Part shown: one piece after another, positions 57,301-64,000 of the stretch | How the letters are laid out: every line of letters starts with the position of its first letter | How positions within the stretch are numbered: the stretch's first letter is position 1 | Source of the DNA: Maribacter sp. 4G9 | Lineage (GTDB): Bacteria; Bacteroidota; Bacteroidia; Flavobacteriales; Flavobacteriaceae | Assembly (NCBI RefSeq): GCF_002742265.1 | Contig: NZ_MDGL01000061.1 | Location: forward strand, 1-64,000 | Direction: 5' to 3' | DNA: 64,000 bases | Notes under the pieces: generated by a model | Told to the model about the DNA's origin: nothing | What the model saw: only the letters and a program-made list of their open reading frames with translations | Database searches by the model: none | Made by a program: the position numbers and the translations under genes

Positions 57301-57800
57301 AGGACCTCGTTCAAGAAATCGAGGGATAGCGAATCGCCCAATTTCATTTTAAGGGTATTCTTGTCCAATTCCTTTCGAGTCACTACTTTTTCGAAAAGGG
57401 CATCTGGATAGCTTACAATGAGAGCGGGTTTTTTTCGGGAATTGATTCGGTTTAGTACCTCCGCCCGAAGCAGCACATTGGCATTGTCCGTTTCCTCAAT
57501 TTGATAGGGCCTTCTATAACTTCCTGGAAAAAAAAGAACATGTTCTTCACCAACGATCCGTTCCAGGTCGTTGAGATAATAGGCGGCCTCTTCCTTGTCG
57601 TTGAAGATGGCCAAAAATGGTCTTTCCTGTTTGTCAAAAATTTCTGCCAGTATAAAGGATAGCGCAGATCCTGATAGCCCTTTCAGACCAATACCTTGAA
57701 CAGTATTGTGGTGTGAAACCTGAAATTGGGCAATGGTATTCCGCAATTTCCCAAGGTTGGGAGACCGTTCAAAAAAGCCTGCTATGGATGATTTGGTCAA
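54393..57800 (-). CDS. mfd: Transcription-repair coupling factor Mfd
   Basis: This 1135-residue SF2 translocase removes stalled RNA polymerase and recruits UvrA. In order: UvrB-like N-terminus (FFPGSYRRPYQIEE), RNA-polymerase-binding CarD-like domain (GDYVTHIDHGIGKF), helicase Walker A (GDVGFGKTEVAIRAAF), DEEQ box (IVDEEQKFGV), and the C-terminal TRCF domain. Only a TTG at 57800 fits the start: an in-frame stop lies seven codons upstream and no ATG is nearby. A good promoter lies just upstream. Confidence 0.96.
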   Translation of the reverse strand: MTKSSIAGFFERSPNLGKLRNTIAQFQVSHHNTVQGIGLKGLSGSALSFILAEIFDKQERPFLAIFNDKEEAAYYLNDLERIVGEEHVLFFPGSYRRPYQIEETDNANVLLRAEVLNRINSRKKPALIVSYPDALFEKVVTRKELDKNTLKMKLGDSLSLDFLNEVLFEYQFKRVDFVTEPGEFSVRGGIVDVYSFSNDEPYRIEFFGDEIDSIRTFDVETQLSNAKINGITIVPNMANKFLTEQRQGFLSYIAANTLVYSKNTDLLFGRLNDLFEKAKEAFSKLSEDIKHASPEELFLSGTAFKEQLQNFPVLNANGSQRDQPQFEFNTKPQPSFNKKFDLLIENLNDYREKGYTNYIFCASEQQSKRFQDIFEEVNQKVHYQTLVFPLYQGFVDDDLKLVCYTDHQIFERYHKFHIKNGYSKKQSITLKELNKLEIGDYVTHIDHGIGKFGGLQKIDVEGKKQEAIKLMYGERDILYVSIHSLHKISKFNGKDGAVPKIYKLGSGAWKKIKDKTKNRVKKIAFDLIKVYAKRRLEKGFQYAPDSYLQNELEASFIYEDTPDQSSATEDVKKDMESERPMDRLICGDVGFGKTEVAIRAAFKAVDNGKQVAVLVPTTILAFQHHRTFTERLKDMPVSVDYLNRFRTAKEKKETLENLASGKVDIIIGTHQLVNKNVKFKDLGLLIVDEEQKFGVSVKDKLKSIKENVDVLTLTATPIPRTLQFSLMAARDLSVINTAPPNRYPIESQVIRFNEETVRDAVSYEIERGGQIFFIHNRIENIKEVAGMIQRLVPDAKVGIGHGQMDGKKLETLMLAFMNGEFDVLVSTTIVESGLDVTNANTIFINNANNFGLSDLHQMRGRVGRGNKKAFCYFITPPYEVMTTDARKRIEALEQFTDLGSGFNIAMKDLEIRGAGDLLGGEQSGFINEIGFETYQKILAEAIEELKENEFKELYDEVDGPHEKVYVKETQIDSDFELLFPDDYINNITERLTLYTDLNQVDDEEGLQNFEKQLIDRFGELPPQAEDLLNSVRIKWIANSIGLEKIVMKQGKLIGYFISDQQSDFYQTENFTRVLQYVQAHQQKCRIKEKQTRNGLRLLLTFDGINTVDKALQALLPFERTPKNENSSKLSEQKSG

Positions 57801-57816
57801 TCCAAGAAATTTGCGT

Positions 57817-57847
57817 CAAAAATAACCCCGGCAGGCTTACCAAACAA
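57817..57847 (-). promoter_or_regulatory. Promoter of mfd
   Basis: On the minus strand TTG (57847-57845) and tatttttg (57824-57817) are spaced by 20 bases, matching the Bacteroidota consensus. The mfd start codon is 16 bases beyond, which implies a very short leader. Confidence 0.5.
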
Positions 57848-58011
57848 TTTTTTCCAAATACATTTTTAACGCTTTCAAAAAATCCCAATAGATGTTACTG
57901 CTTCAAACAAAAGCATAATAAAAGAAATTTTGAGGATGCAACGCCCTTTTGAGGTGGGATAAAAGCCCCGTTCACGATTATTGGTACGGATTCTGTCCTA
58001 TGGCAAGCAAC

Positions 58012-58209
58012 TTAAAGTTTGAAGTCTACATCAAAGCAGTTGCGTACATCCCTAATTACCGTGTGCGCATAATAGGCTATTCCCAAAAAGAGTTCCGCCC
58101 CTCCAACGATATAGGGATTTAGAAAGCCTAGAAGTTGTGTTCCTAGCACCCCTGCAAGGACACCGGAATTCATAAGAAGTAGCACGATCAATACACTTGA
58201 AGTTTTCAT
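58012..58209 (-). CDS. Small membrane protein
   Basis: A 65-residue peptide with two hydrophobic stretches (VLIVLLLMNSGVLAG and IVGGAELFLGIAYYAH) and a short soluble tail. No family is known to me. It lies 152 bases downstream of the large sensor gene, on the same strand. The start ATG follows an A-rich leader, so a real gene is plausible. Confidence 0.5.
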   Translation of the reverse strand: MKTSSVLIVLLLMNSGVLAGVLGTQLLGFLNPYIVGGAELFLGIAYYAHTVIRDVRNCFDVDFKL

Positions 58210-58361
58210 TGTTTTTTCTTTATTTGGTTCAAAACAAAATTCAATAACAAGGGGGTATTTCTTCTTGGCTATTTTGGCAAAAGGAATGATTATTTATGCA
58301 CCGATAAGAAAAATCACGGGTAGTATTTTTGCATAAATACTTGTAAATACCTTATATATAG

Positions 58362-61300
58362 TTAGTTGCGAAATTGTGTAGGACTTTTACCAAACTCTTC
58401 CCGGAACGCTTTACTAAACCAGTTGGGATCGTTAAAACCTGTTTCAAAAGCTATTTCGGCTACTGTTTTGTCGGAATTTCGTAGTAATTCTTTCGCTTTT
58501 TCCAGACGTACATGGCGTATGAAAATAGCTGTGCTCCTGCCCGTGATGGCCTTGAGTTTTCTGTAAAGTTGTGAGTCGCTCATGGCCATATGCTTTGCCA
58601 ATTGCTCACTGTCATATTGGGCATTGTCCAGATTGTTCTGGATCAGTTCCACGGCCTTGTTCAAAAACTGTTGGTTTCTATCGGGTATTGAAGAGGACTT
58701 TTTTGATGGATTTAGGACGGTCTTTTGGTATTTGGTCTGCAACCGATTTCTTTTTTCGATCAGGTTTGAAATTCGAAGTTTTAGTTCCGCTTCGTTAAAG
58801 GGTTTTGCCAGATAGGCATCGGCACCGCTTTTTAACCCGTCGAGCATGTCTTCATCCATGGACCTTGCCGTAAGCATTATGATAGGTATGTGATCGGTAA
58901 CAGCATCTTCCTGAAGCTTTTTGGTCATTTCATATCCATCCATTAGGGGCATCATTACATCGGTAAGTATGATATCCGGTATTTCCCTTTTGGCGATTTC
59001 CAGACCCTCTTGCCCATTGTATGCGAACAATAGATGGTAATAGGAATCAAGTCTAGAGGCTATATATGTCGAGATATCGGCATTGTCCTCCACCACTAGG
59101 ACCGTATGGGTGTTTTTCGTGTTTATGGCCGCCTTTTCCACCAAGGTTCCTTGATCTATGTACTCTGTATCCGTTTTCTGCATTTCGTCTGTACAACAAT
59201 CACCGCCGGATGCCGGGAGCAGTTTTGAAATAGGGAGTTTTACTTTGAATGTGGTGCCAATATTCTCTATGGAATCCACCATAATTTCACCCTCCATTAA
59301 GTGGATCAACTCTTTGGTCAAGGAAAGCCCGATCCCGGTCCCCAACGTAGTGGTGGATGTTTTGGGCGATCGATAGAACCGGTCAAAAATATGGGGCAGT
59401 TCGTCTTTAGGAATGCCCATGCCCTGATCTTGTATTGTAACGGTCGCCCAATCCCCTTCTGTGGCCACCAATACCTTTACCGTACTTCCCCGCTCAGAAA
59501 ACTTAAGGGCGTTGCTGATAAGGTTGTACAATATTTGTCGAAGTTTTTCGGTGTCCACTTTTGTTACAATGGAATCATCGGCCTTAAAAAATTTAAGTTG
59601 GATATTATTTTTTTGGGCGAGACTGGAAAAACTTTGAACGATATAAAGGGTAAACGCCGCCAAGTTTATGGGGATCATGCTCAGCGTTAGGTTGCCAGTC
59701 TCCAATTTGGCCAAATCAAGCATTTCGTTCACCAATTTTAAAAGATTTTTACTGTTTTGCTCAATGGCGTTGAGCAGAAGCTTCATTTTTGAACGCCCCA
59801 CAAATTCACTGTTCAAGGTATTCAAATAACCAAGGATTACGGTAAGGGGCGTTCTAAATTCATGGGTGATATTTGTAATGAGCCGGGATTTGATATCATC
59901 AAGCTCCTTAAGCCGTTTTGCCTCTTGGAACGCCATTTTTTGGCGCAATCGAAAACGATACATCGTATAGCCGGTCCCCAAAAGTAGCAGTGCATAAAAG
60001 CAATAGGCAAGGTTGCTGTTGTACCAAGGCGGGATAACTACGATTTCCAGTTCCAATGGTTCCTTCTGCCAAAAACCGTCCCTGGAACTGCCCTGTATTT
60101 TTAAGGTGTGCTTCCCTTTGGGCAATTGAAGCAATTGAAGTTCATTGCTGTATCCAAGGGCGTTCCATTCCCTATCATCCAAGGAATAATGGTATTGGGT
60201 GTTTTTGTTGGGGCGGTAATCAAAATCGGTGAACTGGATGTAGCAGGGGAATGAGTCATGGTCCAAGGATATTTTTTTCGCCGTGCTAAAACCAAGATCC
60301 AAAACCTGTGGATGCGTAATTGGGTTCACTTCCCTATCCTTTATTTTAAGTGAGGTCAAGGAAAGATTGCCCTGCCAGTCCAGAATATGTACGTTGCGCG
60401 GAGAAAAGGAATTGAACCCATTGATGCCTCCAAAATAAAGTTCGTTGTTCGTTTGGTCATTAAAATGGGCACCCAGGTTGAATTCCGAACTTTGCAGCCC
60501 GTCCTTGACCGTAAAATGGGTGAACTTTTCATTTTTCTTGTCAAAACGGAACAATCCGTTGTTTGTGCTCATCCATAATTGGCCATCGGCATCCTCCAAA
60601 ATATTATACACATAATCGTTGCCCAATCCTTCCTCTTTTCCGTAATGGATAAATGTATCTGATAGTTCATCGTATTTGTCGATTCCGCTTTGCGTGGCTA
60701 CCCAAAGGGTGCCATCAGAATCCAAAAATGTGTTCAGCACGCTGTTGTTTTTTAATTCCCCTTCCTTTCCATTGGCGAAGTATGTCTTGAAAAGCGGTAC
60801 TTGATAATCCTTTTCTTTAAAGGTCAGTTGGTTAAGGCCGTTTTCGGAGCTTATCCAATAGCGGTTTTTTTGGTCCTGAACTATGTTGTAGACAAAATCT
60901 GAACTTATGGACGTTTCACCGTTAAGCATGCCATACCTTTCAAAAGTGATCATGTTTTGGCTCAGGTCGCCCGTAAAACGGTTTAGTCCGCTGCCATAGG
61001 TGCATACCCACATCGTTCCTTGTGGGTCTTTGTAAATACTCCTGGTGTTATCGTTGCTCAGGGAGGTTGTGTCGTTTTCGTCAAAATAAAATGAAATAAC
61101 CTTCGGTTTTCTAGGGTTGAAATCGTTTAGGGAAATTACAGAAACACCCTTGGTGGTCGCTACCCAAAGGTTGTTGTGGTCATCCTTGGCCATTCCCCTT
61201 ATGACATCGTATGCCAGTTGTTGCCGGGTACTCTCTTTGGAAATTACATATACAAAGCCTGTTTTGTCAATACAATGGATACCCTTTCGAGTACCTACAA

Positions 61301-62369
61301 ATAAATAATCGGTATCCTTGAAAATGGAAAAGACGTAATTGTTGGTCAATGCCGGTTTGGTATCTGGGTTCATGGTCTTGAAGACGTTTAGACCTTCTGA
61401 GGCGATGTCCAGATTATTGGTTCCGATATAAATTAGGTCATCCTCTACCAAAACATCGTAAACCCGGTTGCTGGTGATTGTATTCGTATCTTCCAGGTCG
61501 CCCTTGTAGACCTTGCCCGAAGCAAATCTGCCCGATGCCCTATCCAAACCTTCTAGAATAAAAAATCCGTTGTCCGTCCCTAGATAGAGTTGGTTTTGTG
61601 TGTTGTAAATGGATTCGATAAAAAAGACCTCGTTGGAAGTGGTATCATGCTCGGCAATGTTCAGATAGGTAGTTCTTTCCTGAGTTTCGTTGTACAGATA
61701 AAGTCCTCGCGAAGTACCCAAGAGCCATTCGCTCTGGTAAGGGACAATTTCTTCAATGCTTCCGGGAAGTATCGTTTTGGAGGTTGACCATTGGTCCAGC
61801 TTGTCCACCGTGCCCATTAAAATGTTGCCCGATTTGGTTCCCAATAAAATGGAGTTGCCTTTGATGGCTATGGAGGTGATGGTTTTCTCTTGTGCCGAAT
61901 AATATTCCGGGGCATAGTTGTTTGCTTTTTTGAGCACCGTTAAACCAGTTTGGATGGAATTGGTATAAACATTTCCATTATTGTCCAAGGCCAATGTGAT
62001 GTAGTTTCCATCTTCCACGGGGGCTTTTTGAAAGGTATCCGTATCCGGATGGTAATAACAGACGCCTTTACCGCCGGTTGCCACCCACAAGGTTCCGTCA
62101 TCACCTTTAATCAGCCGATTGATGAAATTGCCTGCAAGTGAACGCGGGTCATTTTCCTTATGTTGGTAGATTTTAAAGTTTTTACCATCGAACCTGTTAA
62201 GGCCGTCCTGCGTACCTAGCCATAGAAACCCATCACTAGTTTTGGAAATGCACCTTATGGTCTGTTGCGACAAACCCTCATCAAGACCATAATGTTGAAA
62301 AAACAAATCCTGCGAGGTACCTATTTGAATGCCGATCAGAAATATAAAACAAACAACAAATCTATTCAC
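58362..62369 (-). CDS. Hybrid two-component sensor with propeller, kinase, receiver and AraC domains
   Basis: This 1335-residue HTCS protein spans the inner membrane. After a signal (FVVCFIFLIGIQIGTSQ) come about 14 propeller blades (WLGTQDGLNRFDG, WVATTKGVSVIS, WMSTNNGLFRFD), a Y_Y_Y domain, a membrane helix (YCFYALLLLGTGYTMYRF), a histidine kinase (ITHEFRTPLTVILG), a receiver (ILTDVMMPLMDG) and a C-terminal AraC-type DNA-binding domain (VAEIAFETGFNDPNWFSK). In Bacteroidota such proteins usually sense glycan breakdown products and switch on a neighbouring utilisation locus. No such locus is in the window. The start is a GTG at 62369. Confidence 0.95.
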   Translation of the reverse strand: MNRFVVCFIFLIGIQIGTSQDLFFQHYGLDEGLSQQTIRCISKTSDGFLWLGTQDGLNRFDGKNFKIYQHKENDPRSLAGNFINRLIKGDDGTLWVATGGKGVCYYHPDTDTFQKAPVEDGNYITLALDNNGNVYTNSIQTGLTVLKKANNYAPEYYSAQEKTITSIAIKGNSILLGTKSGNILMGTVDKLDQWSTSKTILPGSIEEIVPYQSEWLLGTSRGLYLYNETQERTTYLNIAEHDTTSNEVFFIESIYNTQNQLYLGTDNGFFILEGLDRASGRFASGKVYKGDLEDTNTITSNRVYDVLVEDDLIYIGTNNLDIASEGLNVFKTMNPDTKPALTNNYVFSIFKDTDYLFVGTRKGIHCIDKTGFVYVISKESTRQQLAYDVIRGMAKDDHNNLWVATTKGVSVISLNDFNPRKPKVISFYFDENDTTSLSNDNTRSIYKDPQGTMWVCTYGSGLNRFTGDLSQNMITFERYGMLNGETSISSDFVYNIVQDQKNRYWISSENGLNQLTFKEKDYQVPLFKTYFANGKEGELKNNSVLNTFLDSDGTLWVATQSGIDKYDELSDTFIHYGKEEGLGNDYVYNILEDADGQLWMSTNNGLFRFDKKNEKFTHFTVKDGLQSSEFNLGAHFNDQTNNELYFGGINGFNSFSPRNVHILDWQGNLSLTSLKIKDREVNPITHPQVLDLGFSTAKKISLDHDSFPCYIQFTDFDYRPNKNTQYHYSLDDREWNALGYSNELQLLQLPKGKHTLKIQGSSRDGFWQKEPLELEIVVIPPWYNSNLAYCFYALLLLGTGYTMYRFRLRQKMAFQEAKRLKELDDIKSRLITNITHEFRTPLTVILGYLNTLNSEFVGRSKMKLLLNAIEQNSKNLLKLVNEMLDLAKLETGNLTLSMIPINLAAFTLYIVQSFSSLAQKNNIQLKFFKADDSIVTKVDTEKLRQILYNLISNALKFSERGSTVKVLVATEGDWATVTIQDQGMGIPKDELPHIFDRFYRSPKTSTTTLGTGIGLSLTKELIHLMEGEIMVDSIENIGTTFKVKLPISKLLPASGGDCCTDEMQKTDTEYIDQGTLVEKAAINTKNTHTVLVVEDNADISTYIASRLDSYYHLLFAYNGQEGLEIAKREIPDIILTDVMMPLMDGYEMTKKLQEDAVTDHIPIIMLTARSMDEDMLDGLKSGADAYLAKPFNEAELKLRISNLIEKRNRLQTKYQKTVLNPSKKSSSIPDRNQQFLNKAVELIQNNLDNAQYDSEQLAKHMAMSDSQLYRKLKAITGRSTAIFIRHVRLEKAKELLRNSDKTVAEIAFETGFNDPNWFSKAFREEFGKSPTQFRN

Positions 62370-62669
62370 AGGTTTCTCATTTTACCCACCTTAAAATTAA
62401 AACGATTTAATATTGTAAAAAATAGCTTGGTTTAAAAATGAAATTGTATTTCTAGAAAGGTTTTATGGATAATCGGTGGGTTTAGGGGATACAAATGGAA
62501 GACTTCGCCATGTGATTAGGAAGTAGATCTTCGAAGTTTGTCAACTTCGAAACACCAAGTTTTATAGTGGATGATGAAATAATGTAGTGCGAAGTTGTAA
62601 ACTTCGTACAGCAAAAAAAATAGGTTGAGGAAGAAGGGAGTGCTTGATTATAAAAAGGAAATACTTAAA
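62370..62669. other. Non-coding 300 bases with REP-like palindromes
   Basis: No gene is seen. Two short palindromes at 62531-62606 are the only organised sequence. The promoter of the sensor gene must lie in the left part, but no TAnnTTTG match was found. Confidence 0.5.
62531..62606. repeat. Pair of REP-like palindromes
   Basis: Unit one pairs tcgaagtt (62531-62538) with aacttcga (62543-62550), unit two cgaagtt (62590-62596) with aacttcg (62600-62606). Both share the cgaagtt arm with loops of four and three bases. They are spaced about 40 bases apart, in the way of paired REP elements. Confidence 0.65.
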
Positions 62670-63476
62670 TTAAAGTTGTCGTGGACTGTTATAAAAGGGA
62701 TTACTTTTTCTATTGTTGAAACCCTGCCAAAGAATATACCCAACAAGAAGCAGCCCTCCAATCAAGGCGCCAATTGCAATATTCTGATAGGTATTCCAAT
62801 GCCGTACCGCAATTGCGACTAAGGCCCAAACCCCCACTGCGGCAAACTCCCGCATAAACCGTGTCCTTATGATCACCAGATTGAGGATTGTGGCAACGGT
62901 TATTAAAATAAGGGTCCAACTGATTTCAGATAACGGGGCACCTGTCCAACCCAATTTCGTGAGAAAGGCCGCTACATTGGCAATGGTGGCCACGGCGATC
63001 CATCCACCATATAAGCAAATGGGCCACCATACAAAGGCGATGGTCGCTTTAGGGGCGTCCCAGCGCTCCATGTTCGTGTTCAGGATAATCTTAATCAGTG
63101 AGAAAAGTATGCCCAGCATGATCAAAACGGATAGCCCTGTATGATCGTAAACAAAAGCAATCACCCAGGCACTGTTCAATAGATTCGCCAAGCAGAACCA
63201 ATATCCAATTTGACCAATGAATTCTGTGGATTCTTTGCTGAAAAAGGCCCTTTTAATTTGAAAAACGGAAAAAACGATCAGGCCCAAAAAAATCAGGCCC
63301 CAAATGGAAAAGGCATAGCTGGCCGGGGTAAAGAGATTGTCATAAGTGTTGCTTACTTCACCAATGGTGGTATCGTTTAATCGAACCGCCTGTGATATGT
63401 AGTTCACACCAATGACAAGTAGAACAGATAATAGATTTAACAGAGCTAAAAACTTTTGCTTGGCTTTCATTTCCAT
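62670..63476 (-). CDS. TspO/MBR-like tryptophan-rich membrane protein
   Basis: A 268-residue protein with about seven or eight membrane segments. It has PASYAFSIWGLIFLGL, the Trp-containing segment common to TspO-type proteins, and WGPICLYGGW-like VWWPICLYGGWIAV. It is longer than bacterial TspO (about 160 residues), so it belongs to the larger group annotated as tryptophan-rich sensory protein. Ligand and function are unknown. The frame extends to 63539; ATG 63476 or 63470 is preferred since the membrane part begins there. Confidence 0.75.
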   Translation of the reverse strand: MEMKAKQKFLALLNLLSVLLVIGVNYISQAVRLNDTTIGEVSNTYDNLFTPASYAFSIWGLIFLGLIVFSVFQIKRAFFSKESTEFIGQIGYWFCLANLLNSAWVIAFVYDHTGLSVLIMLGILFSLIKIILNTNMERWDAPKATIAFVWWPICLYGGWIAVATIANVAAFLTKLGWTGAPLSEISWTLILITVATILNLVIIRTRFMREFAAVGVWALVAIAVRHWNTYQNIAIGALIGGLLLVGYILWQGFNNRKSNPFYNSPRQL

Positions 63477-63545
63477 AAACATACGGGAAAGGGATGAACA
63501 ACGGGTGCGCAAATGAACGAAATTTGAGCCGAGTTGCAAATAATA

Positions 63546-64000
63546 TTATTTTTTGCGACCGTGTACCTGAACAGGAAGTACCGTATCCCCCAAAATGGCG
63601 AACACCTCGCTGTCCCTTGTAACTGCCATGGTATGGGAACCCGTGAACTCTCCCATGGCCGGCAATATCATTTGTACGGAGGATTTGTAAAAGCAGCGCA
63701 AACGAACGGATTGCCTACCAAGTCCGGTAAGGCGCACGGCAGGGTGTAGGTGCCCAGAAAAATTGAACTGGCCTTCACGCTCCTCCGGGTGGTGGGTCAA
63801 GAAAAAGGTGCCCAATGAAAGCTCCGGGCATACCGAGATTCCCAACGCCTCGTATTTCATAGGGGATATAATATCGTGATTGCCCACTACCAAGGTCATC
63901 CCCATTTTTTTTCTGCCAACCCAATCTTCAAACAAATCCCATTCCTTGTTCAAGGATGAATGAAAGAGGTCCCCCATAAAGACGACGTGTTTTGGGGTAA
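63546..64000 (-). CDS. pdeM: Ligase-associated DNA damage response endonuclease PdeM, C-terminal part
   Basis: The frame is open to the right edge. It has metallophosphoesterase motifs: VVFMGDLFHSS, VVGNHD and SGHLHPA. The shape is that of PdeM, a phosphoesterase that usually sits beside an ATP-dependent ligase and an exonuclease/helicase set. The N-terminus, with the first metal ligands, lies outside the window. The TspO-like gene begins 69 bases downstream of its stop. Confidence 0.85.
   Translation of the reverse strand, partial: TPKHVVFMGDLFHSSLNKEWDLFEDWVGRKKMGMTLVVGNHDIISPMKYEALGISVCPELSLGTFFLTHHPEEREGQFNFSGHLHPAVRLTGLGRQSVRLRCFYKSSVQMILPAMGEFTGSHTMAVTRDSEVFAILGDTVLPVQVHGRKK

Noticed and set aside
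58325-58350. Short palindrome agtattt...aaatact before the sensor stop
   Set aside because: The seven-pair AT stem without a G/C core or T run is too weak to call a terminator.

Overview
The window comes from a Bacteroidota genome, most likely a marine member of the Flavobacteriaceae. The evidence is low-to-moderate GC, promoter boxes of the TAnnTTTG type, a protein with a type IX secretion sorting domain, a hybrid two-component sensor with a propeller periplasmic region, a short tail-less SSB, and above all a flexirubin / dialkylresorcinol pigment cluster of the Flavobacterium johnsoniae kind. No tRNA, rRNA or CRISPR array was seen.

Layout. 1-1060: the N-terminal end of an IS1595-type transposase leaving the left edge, a short ssb preceded by three 10-bp direct repeats, then a palindromic repeat and a terminator. 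1065-32910: a pigment cluster of 32 genes, all on the minus strand, mostly overlapping by 1 to 11 bases, plus one divergent flavoprotein gene (halogenase/hydroxylase type). 32940-40812: lifestyle genes, namely a secreted protein, a serine hydrolase broken by a 4-bp repeat, a sodium/solute symporter, a nucleoside hydrolase broken by a stop codon, a tiny Cys/Lys protein, ferritin, a PAP2 phosphatase and a histone-deacetylase-like amidohydrolase. 40865-50887: Sua5, Tex, MetG, a DUF1501/DUF1800 pair, YraN and an ACT-like protein. 51089-57800: a thioredoxin-fold lipid/periplasm protein, an intact serine hydrolase, a TerB-like protein and Mfd. 58012-64000: a tiny membrane protein, a 1335-residue hybrid two-component sensor, a TspO-like membrane protein and the C-terminal part of PdeM.

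How the cluster works (inference from families). A tyrosine ammonia-lyase makes 4-coumarate as starter. Two ACPs, three cysteine-bearing ketosynthases, two cysteine-less ketosynthase-like partners, FabG and three hotdog proteins extend it to an aryl polyene. A methyltransferase and the divergent flavoprotein decorate the ring. DarB and DarA build the dialkylresorcinol. BtrH-like, LpxL-like and PlsC-like acyltransferases are candidates for joining or anchoring the halves. An MMPL pump, an ABC exporter, LolA, an outer-membrane lipoprotein and a barrel protein would carry the pigment to the outer membrane. No adenylating ligase or phosphopantetheinyl transferase is visible in the window.

The most unusual signals are: a palindromic repeat that lies between genes and also, in frame, inside tex and metG; a three-module MMPL-acyltransferase-degenerate-methyltransferase fusion; a WG-repeat protein built into the pigment operon; a TTG-started lipoprotein that begins in the same frame directly after the stop of its neighbour; and two broken genes only a few kilobases apart.
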